Shown in pieces: positions 1 to 9,071 of a DNA stretch of 64,000 nucleotides. Each line of letters begins with the position of its first letter. Position 1 is the stretch's first letter. Source of the stretch: Pedobacter namyangjuensis (GTDB lineage: Bacteria; Bacteroidota; Bacteroidia; Sphingobacteriales; Sphingobacteriaceae). The stretch is from the NCBI RefSeq assembly GCF_003313325.1, contig NZ_QMHQ01000002.1, positions 868,001 through 932,000 of the forward strand. The letters run 5' to 3'. The position numbers and the translations under genes were made by a program. The notes below the pieces were generated by a model. The model made no database searches. It saw nothing but the letters and a program-made list of their open reading frames with translations, and was not told the DNA's origin.

Positions 1-82
1 TCCTTTTAACCGGCCTGCAACCTACCGATCCTAACTCTAAATACAGATCGTTTGATCTATAAAACCGATCGGGCAAAAAACA

Positions 83-886
83 TTACCCGGAATTGAACAG
101 GTCCGGTGGCGGATTATTCGGACCGCCGGCCTTTGGCTTTTTCCTGCCTGTATTTTTATAGATTCTTTTCGAAACATCCGCAGGCGGCATCGCTTCACCG
201 AAAAGGTTGCCCGTACGCGGCTCGTCGGGCACTTCGTTCAGCAGTTCCATCGATTTGTTCCATTTCTCCTTGGTGGAGACAGGCAGCACCTGTTTGCTGA
301 CACGGTAACGGTTCATCAGCCGGTCCGGATAGGGTACGCAAAGGGCCAGCAGCTGTTCAACGGTCGGTTTTCTGCGCAGCACAAAATCCTCGTCCGCTTT
401 GCTCAAAATCACCGGCATGCGGTCATAGGGGTGGATTTCCCCAACGGTCTTGTTAGCCTTGCAGGTAAAGATCGCATAGCGTCTCTGGGTTTCCCCTGGA
501 ACCGTACTTGGCACTTCGGTCCACAGGCCCAGAAAAGCGAACACCTTTCGCTCGGTAACAAAACGCCATGGCCTTTTGTCCTCCCTTGTCAGCTCCTCTG
601 ATTCGTAAAAACCGTCGGCAAGGATAATACAGAAGTTCCCTGCATCCAGCAGCTTTTTGAAGTTGGGCGTCTGCATAACGTCTTCGCTTCGGATGTTGAA
701 AGAGGCAAAGGACTTGTCGATTCCCCAGAACATGCGCTGCACGACCGATGGCTCTTCTGTAGTCACCACATAGCCAATATCGGTCACCGCAATATTGGGG
801 TCGGCGACATAAGGCCCCTGGATGGTATAGTTGCCCTGCTTGATCAGTTCCTTTTCCTCTGCCGTAAGGGTATATCTTGCGCACAT
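83..886 (-). CDS. SOS response-associated peptidase (SRAP, YedK/HMCES family)
   Basis: A 267-residue SRAP-family protein. Family members form a thiazolidine DNA-protein crosslink with abasic sites in single-stranded DNA through Cys2, shielding them from error-prone processing. The catalytic set is readable: Met-Cys at the N terminus (Cys2 becomes N-terminal after Met removal), the N-x-R-x-E motif at Asn64-Arg66-Glu68, the DGFYE motif around residues 91-95 with Glu95, and His152 in an IHPYDRMPVI context. The C-terminal 40 residues are Pro/Lys/Gly rich and probably disordered. It is the last gene of a leftward run behind umuD-like, umuC and an unknown gene, which fits a role in damage tolerance. 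The start is fixed by the Met-Cys requirement. Confidence 0.92.
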   Translation of the reverse strand: MCARYTLTAEEKELIKQGNYTIQGPYVADPNIAVTDIGYVVTTEEPSVVQRMFWGIDKSFASFNIRSEDVMQTPNFKKLLDAGNFCIILADGFYESEELTREDKRPWRFVTERKVFAFLGLWTEVPSTVPGETQRRYAIFTCKANKTVGEIHPYDRMPVILSKADEDFVLRRKPTVEQLLALCVPYPDRLMNRYRVSKQVLPVSTKEKWNKSMELLNEVPDEPRTGNLFGEAMPPADVSKRIYKNTGRKKPKAGGPNNPPPDLFNSG

Positions 887-973
887 CAGCCTACCGGTTT
901 AACTATAGCAAAAAAAACATTGCGCTCCAGGGGCAGCTGCTCCGGCCCATAAGATGCCGCGACAAGCTTAGGG

Positions 974-1597
974 CTATTCATCGCAAGCTCCTCCTGAATC
1001 CTTGATCTGCTCAGCGACCTGCGTTACGATCTGGTAAAGTACCGCACGGAGCATATCGTTGGATGCGGTCCATAAGCTCCCGTCCGTGAAATCCGGATGC
1101 GGAGGCTCGCCTTCCATATCCCCTTCGGCGCCCTGCGCATCGGCTTCCCTCATCCACATGTAACCTACGGTATTGAAATCATCGTCGAAAACCGTAAAGT
1201 TACCGGTAGCTCCCTGCACATCCACCACGAACAGGCTCTGCATCCTTCCGCCGAGCTTTGCGTCCACCAGGTACCCAAGTCCCTGATTGTAGGATATGAT
1301 GTTCACCAGCTGGTTGCTGCGTCCGATGCGGAATCCATAACCAGTCTCCCTGTTACCGTAGGCCTCTATATAAGATTTTACAAACTGGTCGAAGGCCTTC
1401 ATAAAAGGGGCGTCCTTCGTTTCTTCCGCAATGGTCACCCAGAAGAATTCGTTTCCTGTGGTTGCCGAGCAGGCGGTAATTTCCGGGAAGTTTGCCTTCA
1501 GCCTTTGGCAAAGCAGGTCCATCGGCGCTACATCTATCTGTTGCATACTCATCATTCTATATCCTAAATTAACATTTTTTTTCCTGCCCTGTTTCAT
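974..1597 (-). CDS. Unrecognised protein in the SOS operon
   Basis: A 207-residue protein that I do not recognise. It starts 6 bases after the umuC stop codon and precedes the SRAP gene, so it is probably translated from the same message. The middle (residues about 60-150) alternates short beta-like stretches and has several aromatic residues; residues 150-170 are acidic (Asp, Glu, Gly, Pro); there is no signal peptide or membrane segment. Internal Met codons at residues 15, 16 and 18 are alternative starts, and a TAATTTAG stretch just upstream of them resembles a weak -7 box. A function in translesion repair is inferred from position only. Confidence 0.7.
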   Translation of the reverse strand: MKQGRKKNVNLGYRMMSMQQIDVAPMDLLCQRLKANFPEITACSATTGNEFFWVTIAEETKDAPFMKAFDQFVKSYIEAYGNRETGYGFRIGRSNQLVNIISYNQGLGYLVDAKLGGRMQSLFVVDVQGATGNFTVFDDDFNTVGYMWMREADAQGAEGDMEGEPPHPDFTDGSLWTASNDMLRAVLYQIVTQVAEQIKDSGGACDE

Positions 1598-1603
1598 CCT
1601 TTT

Positions 1604-2881
1604 TTATTTTGCCTTTACCACGATCACGTCCGAAATCCTGGTGGTGAACTTCCGGGAGAGGAACTGCTGCCGCATGAACCATTTTTTTTCATAGCCCATC
1701 ACCGCGTAGCGCACCTTATCCTTACCGTAGGCGGCGTTCATACTGTCCACTGCTGCCAGTGCGTTTTTCATTTTCTGCCTTTTTTCGTCGCCCAGCTGAT
1801 CGAACATGGATGCCTGCACCTGCGATGCAGGTTTGAGGCCCTTGAGCTCCACGCCCACTTTCTGGTAACGGTATCCCCGAACGAAAAAACGCCTTAGCGC
1901 CGAAAGCGCATTGGAGATCAGCACCGCCGTATCATCGGTGGCCATATCCAGCTTGACCTCCAGTCCGGCACTGTATCGGTCGCTCACCACCGCAAACCTT
2001 GAGGTGTGGGCAAAAACGAACAGCTTCGAACAGACCGAGCCCTGCGACCTGAGCTTCAGCGCCGCATTGGCCACATAGGTCGCCAGCGCCTCCTCCATCG
2101 GCAACAGTTCGGTCTCAAAGCCCCCGAAGCTCCTTGCCGTGCAAATCCCTTCCTTGTCCGCCCGGACATATTCCATAGGGATGCAGCGCTGGCCACGAAG
2201 CTCACGATAGGTCCTTCGTCCCTGTATGGTCATCGTTTTCAGCACGTAATCCTCCGGCAGACGGATAAAATCGTAGGCCGTATATATCCCTTCCCGCATC
2301 AGTTTGACCGCATAGGCAGGTCCGATTCCCCAAACCTGGTCCACCTCGGTATCTTTCAGCGCTTGGTAGATCTTTTCGGCGCTATCCATCAGAAACACAC
2401 CGGTGGTACGCCCCTGCTTTTTGGCCAGCTTGTTGGCTATCTTTGCAAGCGTCCGCGTTGGCCCTATGCCGATGCATACCGGAACCCCGGTCCATTTCAG
2501 GATCCTTTCCCGCAGGGCGACCGCTTCGCTTTCCAGATCCGCGTACTTGTGCCCCGTAAGGTCGCAGAAGCATTCGTCGATCGAATAGATCTCCTGGTCG
2601 GGAAAGCTCCTTGCCACTATTGCCGTAATCCGGCGCATCATGTCCTGGTAAAGGGTATAGTTGGAGGAACGCCACCAAATCTTTCCCGCCTGCTGCAGTT
2701 CGCGCATCATAAAATAGGGCGTGCCCATCTTTATGTCCAGTTCCTGCTTCGCCTCGTCCGAACGGGAAATCGCGCAGCCGTCATTGTTCGACAGCACGCA
2801 TCCGGCGCGGCCGTTGAGCTCGGGCTGGAATACCCGTTCAGCGCTGACGTAGAAATTGTTCGAATCGATTAATGCGAGCAC
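1604..2881 (-). CDS. umuC: Y-family DNA polymerase, UmuC subunit of DNA polymerase V
   Basis: A 425-residue UmuC-type translesion polymerase. The N terminus has the catalytic LIDSNNFYVSAE motif (Asp6 region), the SRSDEAK segment follows, and the SIDECF motif near residue 105 supplies the second acidic pair; helix-hairpin-helix sequence is visible around VWGIGPAYAVKL. Near the C terminus QASMFD resembles a beta-clamp-binding motif. Length is normal for UmuC. The gene overlaps the end of the umuD-like gene by 44 bases, as is usual for umuDC pairs, so the two are translated together. On a mobile element such genes can raise mutation rate after DNA damage (established for plasmid-borne umuDC homologues). 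Confidence 0.95.
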   Translation of the reverse strand: MLALIDSNNFYVSAERVFQPELNGRAGCVLSNNDGCAISRSDEAKQELDIKMGTPYFMMRELQQAGKIWWRSSNYTLYQDMMRRITAIVARSFPDQEIYSIDECFCDLTGHKYADLESEAVALRERILKWTGVPVCIGIGPTRTLAKIANKLAKKQGRTTGVFLMDSAEKIYQALKDTEVDQVWGIGPAYAVKLMREGIYTAYDFIRLPEDYVLKTMTIQGRRTYRELRGQRCIPMEYVRADKEGICTARSFGGFETELLPMEEALATYVANAALKLRSQGSVCSKLFVFAHTSRFAVVSDRYSAGLEVKLDMATDDTAVLISNALSALRRFFVRGYRYQKVGVELKGLKPASQVQASMFDQLGDEKRQKMKNALAAVDSMNAAYGKDKVRYAVMGYEKKWFMRQQFLSRKFTTRISDVIVVKAK

Positions 2882-3314
2882 TGTTCCTCCTCCTTTGGTT
2901 GTAGATCGTATGCGGCACGACCCCCCAGATAGAGAAGGTAGTGGTTTCGTTCAGTTCTATTGGCCTATAATGCTTGTTGTCGGGCATCAGAAAAACACGG
3001 TTGCCGTCCCTGAAGTACGAACGCAGCACAAATTCCCCGTTCAGCTCGCCCACCACCACGTCACCGTTCTGCTGGTCCAGCGAACGGTCCACCACCAGCA
3101 TATCATCTGGAAATATTCCCGAACCGATCATGCAGTCGCCCTCGACCCTGGCAAAAAACGTGGCTTCGGGATATTTGGAAACGTAGTCGTTCAGGTCGAT
3201 CCTGGATTCCTCGTAATCGGCCGCAGGGCTTTCAAAACCGGCATGAACCCTTTCGTTGAACAGCGGTATGAGGGTTTGCGCCTCCCCCTTGGCGTAAAGT
3301 GTGAGCTCTTTCAT
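2838..3314 (-). CDS. umuD: UmuD-like LexA/S24-fold protein with altered catalytic dyad
   Basis: A 158-residue UmuD homologue. The cleavage region HAGFESPAADY matches the UmuD Cys/Ala-Gly site, and the downstream fold is readable (EGD-x-MIGSGI, DDMLVVDRS, GDVVVGELNGEF, FSIWGVV). However, the nucleophile position of the G-D-S-M motif is Cys (codon TGC, about base 3135), and the general-base Lys expected after GEF-x-x is Arg (GEFVLRS, codon CGT). In UmuD and LexA this Ser-Lys pair carries out RecA-stimulated self-cleavage. Both substitutions are clear in the DNA; loss or change of self-cleavage is inference. It is 158 residues against about 139 in E. coli, with a basic C-terminal tail. First gene of the SOS operon. 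Confidence 0.9.
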   Translation of the reverse strand: MKELTLYAKGEAQTLIPLFNERVHAGFESPAADYEESRIDLNDYVSKYPEATFFARVEGDCMIGSGIFPDDMLVVDRSLDQQNGDVVVGELNGEFVLRSYFRDGNRVFLMPDNKHYRPIELNETTTFSIWGVVPHTIYNQRRRNSARINRFEQFLRQR

Positions 3315-3336
3315 AATCCATAAGTTTAAACAGCTA

Positions 3337-3365
3337 CAAATTTATACTAATAATATTAGTATAAA
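3337..3365 (-). promoter_or_regulatory. Promoter and palindromic operator of the umuD-like operon
   Basis: Bases 3341-3365 form a perfect inverted repeat: half-site TTTATACTAATA, one central base, then its exact complement. It ends 27 bases before the umuD-like start codon. The outer half overlaps TAAATTTG (3344-3337 on the minus strand), an exact match to the Bacteroidota -7 box TAnnTTTG. A repressor bound here would block RNA polymerase, as a LexA-type operator does; the repressor is not identified. A further partial half-site, ATACTAAC, lies at about 3376-3383. Confidence 0.7.
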
Positions 3366-3489
3366 TACAATAAAATACTAACATTTTTAGTTTTGAAATC
3401 AAATATTCCATATTTGTGTAAAATAATAGGCTTTTAACGACAGCAGTCAAGAACTAGCGCTAGTATCTGCAAACTACACTAAGAAAATG

Positions 3490-3900
3490 CTAATATTTGG
3501 GGTAACTCCCGTCGAAACAAGCAAATGCAACGTTAACGGATAATGCTTGAGAATTGTTGTAGAATAATAGGTTTATAGGTGGTAGAAAATCAATTAATTC
3601 TCACCTTGTACTAGGTATTTTTCGACGGCACTTGGGAATGCATCGATTATTTTCCCATCACCAGTTCTTTTGATGGACGTTCCATCCCCATCAATCTCCT
3701 TATGTACCGCATATGGTGTATCATTAAAAACAATCAAATCTAGAACCGCTGATTATGCTGCGCTAAGTGCTCTATGATTTATGCCGTTCAAACCAATTTT
3801 TGGAAGATTTAAAAATTTTAGCTCACATTCATGATCCACTTGGTCGTAAGAAGTATGGGTTAGGTGTTCAGGATATAAAGGAAAACCTGTCTGGAGGGTA
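3490..3900 (-). pseudogene. Degenerate coding remnant, family not recognised
   Basis: On the minus strand one frame reads as protein-like sequence from about 3895 to 3594 but is broken by TAA at 3755-3753 and ends at TAA 3596-3594; the reading then continues in another frame to about 3500. The last part (LIDF..NLLFYNN...VAFACFDG) matches the small protein at 20681-20923 (LVDF..YLMFYNH...GAFACFNG), so the two loci share ancestry. A 12-bp perfect palindrome (ACTAGCGCTAGT, 3453-3464) lies just outside. I do not recognise the family. The stretch 3366-3490 shows no other gene. Confidence 0.55.
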
Positions 3901-4000
3901 ACTATACCACACGAGAGTTAGAGCATTATAATTAATTGGGGCAAGGGTGGCAACGCAGGGTGAATTGAATCCGCTCCAGGGCCTAAATCCACTTTAGCCA

Positions 4001-4381
4001 TCATTGTTTATTATCACTATCCTCACCTAACAATCCTCTGATCGTATAAAGGATTTTTTCTAGATCGAATGGTTTTTTAAAGAATCCATTGCAGTATTCC
4101 GAAGGTAATTCGGCTTGCCCTGATGCCGTCCCAGCGGTCATCAATATGATCTTAAGCTCTGAATATCTTTGTTCATTTTTCAACTCCTTTGCGATATCCC
4201 TGCCATCGCTATCGCCCAAGTGGACATCAATGATCGCAAGATCGGGGCGATAGGAGTCTAGTTCCATTAGGAGTTCTCCCCGGCTGGAAACTATCTTTGT
4301 GTCGAAACCTTCCCAGATTAACAATATTTCCAAAACTTCGGCATTGTCGTAATAATCATCTGCAATGAGTATTCTCCGCAT
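4001..4381 (-). CDS. Single-domain response regulator (receiver only)
   Basis: A 126-residue receiver domain with no output domain. The acidic pair is in LIADDY, the phospho-acceptor is Asp52 in AIIDVHL, the switch Thr is in LMTAG near residue 82, and the conserved Lys is in FKKPFD near residue 101. Such proteins pass phosphate to other histidine kinases or phosphotransfer proteins, or act by protein contact. It lies about 460 bases downstream of the four-PAS kinase on the same strand, its probable partner, though the gap makes co-transcription uncertain. Confidence 0.9.
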   Translation of the reverse strand: MRRILIADDYYDNAEVLEILLIWEGFDTKIVSSRGELLMELDSYRPDLAIIDVHLGDSDGRDIAKELKNEQRYSELKIILMTAGTASGQAELPSEYCNGFFKKPFDLEKILYTIRGLLGEDSDNKQ

Positions 4382-4840
4382 AATTCAAATTAAGTCATTA
4401 TTTTTTGTAAATATAAAAAATAGTCTTCATCACCTTAGCAAACCGGACGATCACGCGGTTAAAACCGTTTTTATCAATAAAAACCAATGCCACCGAGAGC
4501 TCAAAGCATTAATTCGCTCTAAAGGAATACTGAATGGGTTCCACCCTATAACGTCTACAAAAATCGGCACTCAAAGCTTCTCCTTGAATATTGCGCAGTT
4601 CAGCTTTCATAGTGGAACGACTCGGCACGAAAATAATATTTGTAATTCCTTATCGGGTCATCACGATAGCTAAAGTTTTCACATTCCTTTTTGAATCCGC
4701 GCCCTCGCAAAGTTATCCAACAATCACAGTTCAGTTTGCTCGATAAAATGGCAACAAGACGTCGGAAAATAGCTATCTACTTTTGTTCCCCATATACACT
4801 ACCCACCCCATATTGCTATCATGTCGAAACCAAATGCCGG
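4382..4840. other. Gene-free stretch between receiver and kinase
   Basis: I see no supportable gene on either strand. The open frame on the plus strand (about 4365-4673) has no family signature and overlaps the receiver start, so it is probably chance. It may hold the promoter of the receiver gene. Confidence 0.5.
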
Positions 4841-7387
4841 CTAATCAACCTTTCTTAAAAAAGGTAAAGTGAACCAAAAAGTACTACCCTTTCCAAGTTC
4901 GCTTTTAACGCCGATCTCACCACCGTGTCTTTTTATGATTTCGGCGCTTATGTACAAGCCGAGTCCCAGTCCCGAATACTGGGCGCCCCCATGGTCTACC
5001 CGGTAATACCTGTCGAAAATTTTGTCCAACTTGTCTTGTGGAATTCCCGGCCCGGTATCCCGCACCGATAACTTAACATTTTGGTTTAGTTTTTCAACCT
5101 CCAGATAGATCGTTCTCTGTTCTGGAGCGTATTTGGCAGCATTGTTCACTAAATTGACAACTACCTGATCTATCCTTGCATGGTCAGCCCATATCCGGAG
5201 TTCCAAATCACCAGTGAGGACTAGATCATGCTTGCCGCCCAATCGGATATGCTGGCAAGACTGTTCCAGCATATCACATATCCTAAATTCGGAATAGTTT
5301 AGATGAAGCTGACCTGCATTAGTTCTTGTTGTATTAAGAAGGTCATCAATTAGATCGGTGATTTTTTCCACGCTCACGATAGCCTGGTCGATCAACTTGG
5401 GAACAATTGGGTGAGCCAAATCATTTCTTTTGCGTTCCAATATCTGCAGTGACCCTTTCAAGGTCGTCACGGGTGTCTTGAGCTCGTGACTGGCTATACT
5501 CAGAAAATCATCTTTCCGCTGCTCCTCTGTCTTTCTTTGCGTGATATCCTGAACTACGCCAGAAAAATTTCTTCTCTCCCCCAAACCACCATAAGTTTTA
5601 CCCGTGGCATGAACCCATCGCACCTGCCCAATGCTTGATCCCCTGATGGGATATTCCATACTGAAATGTTCGCCGGTATTTATGGCCCTTTCTATACGGT
5701 CTACAACATCTATTCTGTGGCTTTCCAAAATCCTGTCCGTAGCATCAGCCAGTTCTAGCCTTCGATCCGTAGGAAGTCCGAAAATCTTCCGAAGCTTTGC
5801 TGACATCCGGAATTCCCTTGAATCCACATCTATGAACCAAGTGCCCAAGGCTGCCGAATCTATAGCTAGCCTTAAACGAGATTCCGTTTCCTCAATCTTT
5901 TTTCTGGAGCGAACCTTGTCGGTGACGTCAAACACTGTCGATATTACCCCTATGCGTCGGCCTTTGGCGTCTTCAAGGGGCTGGCAGAAATAGTCTATAT
6001 AAAAGGATCTGTCTCCCCCTTTTCTATCCTTGTACACTACACGGGCCTCGCGTTGCATGAATGGCGTTCCGCTTTGCAGGACCTCTTTCCAAAGCCGTGG
6101 ATATTGCTGTCCCTGCAATTCTGGAAATACCTCCAGCATCGTTCTGCCTACAACTTCCTCTGCTGTCCTGTCCCACAGCCTCAGTAGCGCGGAATTTGTT
6201 GTCGCGATCCGATGTTCCTTTCCCAGCAAGGCCACTACTGGAACAGGCAGCTCGCTAAGGATCCTGCCTAGTCTGTTCTCGCTCTGCATGAGCTCTTCGT
6301 GCTTATCGGTTAGTCGCTCCTGAGACTCATGCAATTCTTGATTGATAGCATTTAGCTTCTCGTTGAGTTGCTGAACCCTCAGCCTGCTTGTAACCTGCTC
6401 GGTCACCATTTGTGCAGTCAGCATAATGCCATTGACCTTGCCATCCGATCCTGTCAAAGGCTGGTATACGAAATTGGAATAAACCTCCTCCACCTTACCA
6501 TTATGCTCCATCAACGCTTTCGCTTCATAAACGTAATAAGGTCGTCCAGTGACGTAGACATCGTCTAGTATACTTAAATAATCCTGTCCAGGGAGCTCGG
6601 GAAGGGCCAGTCGGAGTGGCTTGCCGATCACATCCACGGTTTTACCCCAGGCTTCAAGCACCTTTTTGTTTGCCGATTCCACAACCAGTTCGCGTCCGCT
6701 AAGCACAGCTATCGCGATCGGCGCATCAGCCAATAGGTATCGTAAACGGCTTTCGGACGTGGAGAGTGCCAAAGTTCGGGACTGTATGTGGCCTTGCAGC
6801 TCTCTGTTCATTCCCTCCAAACGCATCTTGAGTGATTCGAGCTCCTCGTTTGCCGCTAAGAGTTGCGCATTTGTCGCAGACAGCTTTTCGTTGACCATTA
6901 GTTGATTCTGAATCATATGCTCCCGCTCTTTAGCACGCTCCAACTCTATGAGCCCATTTACCTTATCGGTCACATCGGTAGCAGTGTGCAGCAGAGCATA
7001 TACTTTTCCCTGATCGTCTTTTACCGCCCGATAAGCATAGTCAAAATAGAAAAGCTTTAGCCTGCCCTGGTACATAAGTTTAGCAGGGATAGCCTCTCCG
7101 ACATCATCAACGCCGGTTTCCCATACTGTCTTTAACATAGCTATGAAGGGCTGGCCTTCCAGCTCAGGAATTGCGTCGCTAAGGGCCATGCCAATGACCT
7201 GCGGGCACTTTCCCCATGCTGTAAGCATCGCCGAATTGGCGAACTCTATGAATATATCCTTTCCCGAATAAATGGCAGTTGCCATCTCCACCTTTTCTAG
7301 AATGTCAAGTTTGGCCGCAGCGTTGAGCCTTTTCGAGTGTTCCATCAGAAAGCGCTTTTGTTTTTCGGGTAACTTACTGGCAAACAT
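4841..7387 (-). CDS. Multi-PAS sensor histidine kinase
   Basis: An 848-residue kinase without obvious membrane segments, so probably cytoplasmic. Roughly: PAS at 35-150, a coiled coil at 150-205, PAS at 210-335, a short coil, PAS at 375-495, a fourth PAS at 500-620 (ALGTWFIDVDS; PAC-like TQRKTEEQ at its end), HisKA with SIASHELKTPVTTLKG, and HATPase_c with N-box NLVNNAAKYAP, DTGPGIP and GLGLGLYIS. All catalytic boxes look intact. The first three PAS domains each contain the same A-W-G-(K)-x-x-x-V-I/V-G motif, suggesting duplication. There is no fused receiver; the receiver gene at 4001-4381 is a candidate partner. The signal sensed cannot be read from the sequence. Confidence 0.93.
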   Translation of the reverse strand: MFASKLPEKQKRFLMEHSKRLNAAAKLDILEKVEMATAIYSGKDIFIEFANSAMLTAWGKCPQVIGMALSDAIPELEGQPFIAMLKTVWETGVDDVGEAIPAKLMYQGRLKLFYFDYAYRAVKDDQGKVYALLHTATDVTDKVNGLIELERAKEREHMIQNQLMVNEKLSATNAQLLAANEELESLKMRLEGMNRELQGHIQSRTLALSTSESRLRYLLADAPIAIAVLSGRELVVESANKKVLEAWGKTVDVIGKPLRLALPELPGQDYLSILDDVYVTGRPYYVYEAKALMEHNGKVEEVYSNFVYQPLTGSDGKVNGIMLTAQMVTEQVTSRLRVQQLNEKLNAINQELHESQERLTDKHEELMQSENRLGRILSELPVPVVALLGKEHRIATTNSALLRLWDRTAEEVVGRTMLEVFPELQGQQYPRLWKEVLQSGTPFMQREARVVYKDRKGGDRSFYIDYFCQPLEDAKGRRIGVISTVFDVTDKVRSRKKIEETESRLRLAIDSAALGTWFIDVDSREFRMSAKLRKIFGLPTDRRLELADATDRILESHRIDVVDRIERAINTGEHFSMEYPIRGSSIGQVRWVHATGKTYGGLGERRNFSGVVQDITQRKTEEQRKDDFLSIASHELKTPVTTLKGSLQILERKRNDLAHPIVPKLIDQAIVSVEKITDLIDDLLNTTRTNAGQLHLNYSEFRICDMLEQSCQHIRLGGKHDLVLTGDLELRIWADHARIDQVVVNLVNNAAKYAPEQRTIYLEVEKLNQNVKLSVRDTGPGIPQDKLDKIFDRYYRVDHGGAQYSGLGLGLYISAEIIKRHGGEIGVKSELGKGSTFWFTLPFLRKVD

Positions 7388-7506
7388 AGCTCACCTCGAT
7401 GCTGGTCACCAGTAATGGCGTACCGCGCCTGATTTACCTCCGGTACAGGGCGTACAGTTTGCTGGATTTGTTCGCCGTCCTCAAGGACGTAGATAAGTTT
7501 TGTCAT
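7345..7506 (-). CDS. Possible small protein overlapping the kinase start
   Basis: A 53-codon frame begins MTKLIYVLEDGEQ and ends at TGA 7347-7345, inside the first codons of the kinase gene in another frame. The 43-base overlap would let the two be translationally coupled. The composition is protein-like (hydrophobic start, then acidic and polar), but no family is recognised and no ribosome-binding site decides the case. Confidence 0.35.
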   Translation of the reverse strand: MTKLIYVLEDGEQIQQTVRPVPEVNQARYAITGDQHRGELCLPVSYPKNKSAF

Positions 7507-8007
7507 TATACCTAATATTTGGCCTCTGAATGATCAAGCTTAAACGCTTCCATGATCAATTTGTTTATAAAAAAGTATTGTAGTAGCTACAAAGCTATAC
7601 CATATTAGAAACAGTAGTTCCACTATTCTGCTTGACGCTATAAAAAAATGTCGCGTTTCCGTAACAGCAACGGAAATTACTAATATATTTTGAAGTTGCC
7701 AACAAAGTAATTTGTGCCATATTTATGAGACTACCATCTGTTTCCGGATTGTTCCATTGTTGGCCGCTACATATCCCGGACGACAACTCTTAGAGCACGG
7801 ATTGGTCCCTACGATATTGAAAGAGGTTTCCATATGTCCCCTTAATTTCGTACATTCTTTTCCTTTTTTGACAAGCGTGCTGAAATGGTAAATTGCCTGC
7901 ATTTGCGGGCATTCCGCGCTGAGGTCCATCCCTACTTCATGTCTAATTAATCATCCTAGTAACCCTAGCATACCGGATCCGCAGATCCAGTATTCGATTC
8001 CGCTCAA
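7507..8007. other. Gene-free stretch upstream of the kinase
   Basis: No gene is supported. Two short minus-strand frames (7595-7786 and 7723-7929) overlap each other and have no recognisable domain. The region is A+T rich and probably contains the promoter for the kinase transcript. Confidence 0.4.
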
Positions 8008-9055
8008 CTATAGGATGATTGTAAAGACGGTCCCTTTTCCTACTTCGCTTTCAACTGCAATCGTTCCATTCAGGGATTCGATCTGCGTTTTGGTCATGTA
8101 CAGCCCGAGTCCTTGCCCATCCCTGTTGCTATGAAGTCTGCCGTAAAGTGAGAAGATCCTATCTTTATGTGCTTCAAGATTAATGCCCGTGCCATTATCG
8201 GTGACAATAACAACAGTCCGATTGTCCCGCTTCGATACGTCAATCTTCACGATTGGCCTCCGGTGCTCGCATCGGTATTTGATCGCATTGCTTACCAAAT
8301 TGTACAGCGAGCTCTGAACATAGCTTTTAATAGTGTTGAGCTCATCGGCCCGTTGATCAATTACCACGTGAAGCTCGGTTTTCGTTTCCTCAATTTCCCG
8401 TTTCAGGTTGATGGATATGTTGTAAACGACATCCCTGATACTAAAAATCTGTTTTTTCTCTTCAAGCGTGGCCCGTACCGAAAGCACATTGTTCAGATCC
8501 CTAAGCAGATTGTCCATCGATCGGGCTGCCTGCAGGATATATTTACATGTCTGGGACGATTCCTCCGGCATTGGCTGTCCGCTCAACAGTTCTGCTAGTC
8601 CCAGGATACTTGCCACCGGGGAACGCAGATTGTGCGATACGATATGGCTGGAACTGCATCAACTCGTCATGCCTTCTGCCCAATTCCAAAAGTAGCCGCT
8701 CCTGCTCAAGCTCGGCAGTCCTTAGCCCGGATATGTGCAGACGCATAGAATTCCTTTATCCACCCCGTATCGTCCATTATAGGAACAAGATAGTCTTCCA
8801 GCCACACGTATTCGTCCCTGTGCTTGTGTTTGAATCTATAAACCCTTTTTCCGGGTATTTTTGACCTGAACATTTCACGGGTGGTATCCCGCATTTGAAT
8901 CAGGTCATCGGGATGAATCGCCTTGATCCATATATGGGCATCGTTCCGAACATCTTCCACCGAATAGCCAATTATATCTTCTACATGGGGGCTTCCCCGA
9001 TCAACCGGAACGAATCTCCGGTTAGCCAGTCAACAGTAAGTTGATTTCCGGGACT
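8008..9055 (-). pseudogene. Frameshifted PAS sensor histidine kinase
   Basis: Pieces of one kinase lie in different frames. A PAS domain (…VEDIIGYSVEDVRND…, then WLEDYLVPIMDDTG) is read until about 8720, a linker (ISGLRTAELEQERLL) in a second frame, and the HisKA/HATPase part (IVSHNLRSPVASILGLAELL…, N-box LVSNAIKYRCE, DNGTGI, GQGLGLYMTK) returns to another frame down to 8008. The H-box is restored if one base is removed from TTCCAGC near 8651, and one base is missing near 8727. A further shift lies near 8990. The catalytic boxes themselves are unaltered, so inactivation is recent, or these are assembly errors in repeated bases. Confidence 0.8.
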
Positions 9056-9071
9056 CTATTCTATCGATGTG

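Noticed and set aside
2006..2872. 288-codon plus-strand open frame antisense to umuC
   Set aside because: A shadow of the G+C-rich umuC gene; His/Arg/Pro-rich and without a family signature.
7595..7929. Two overlapping short minus-strand frames (63 and 68 codons)
   Set aside because: They overlap each other in different frames, show no domain and lie in A+T-rich upstream DNA.
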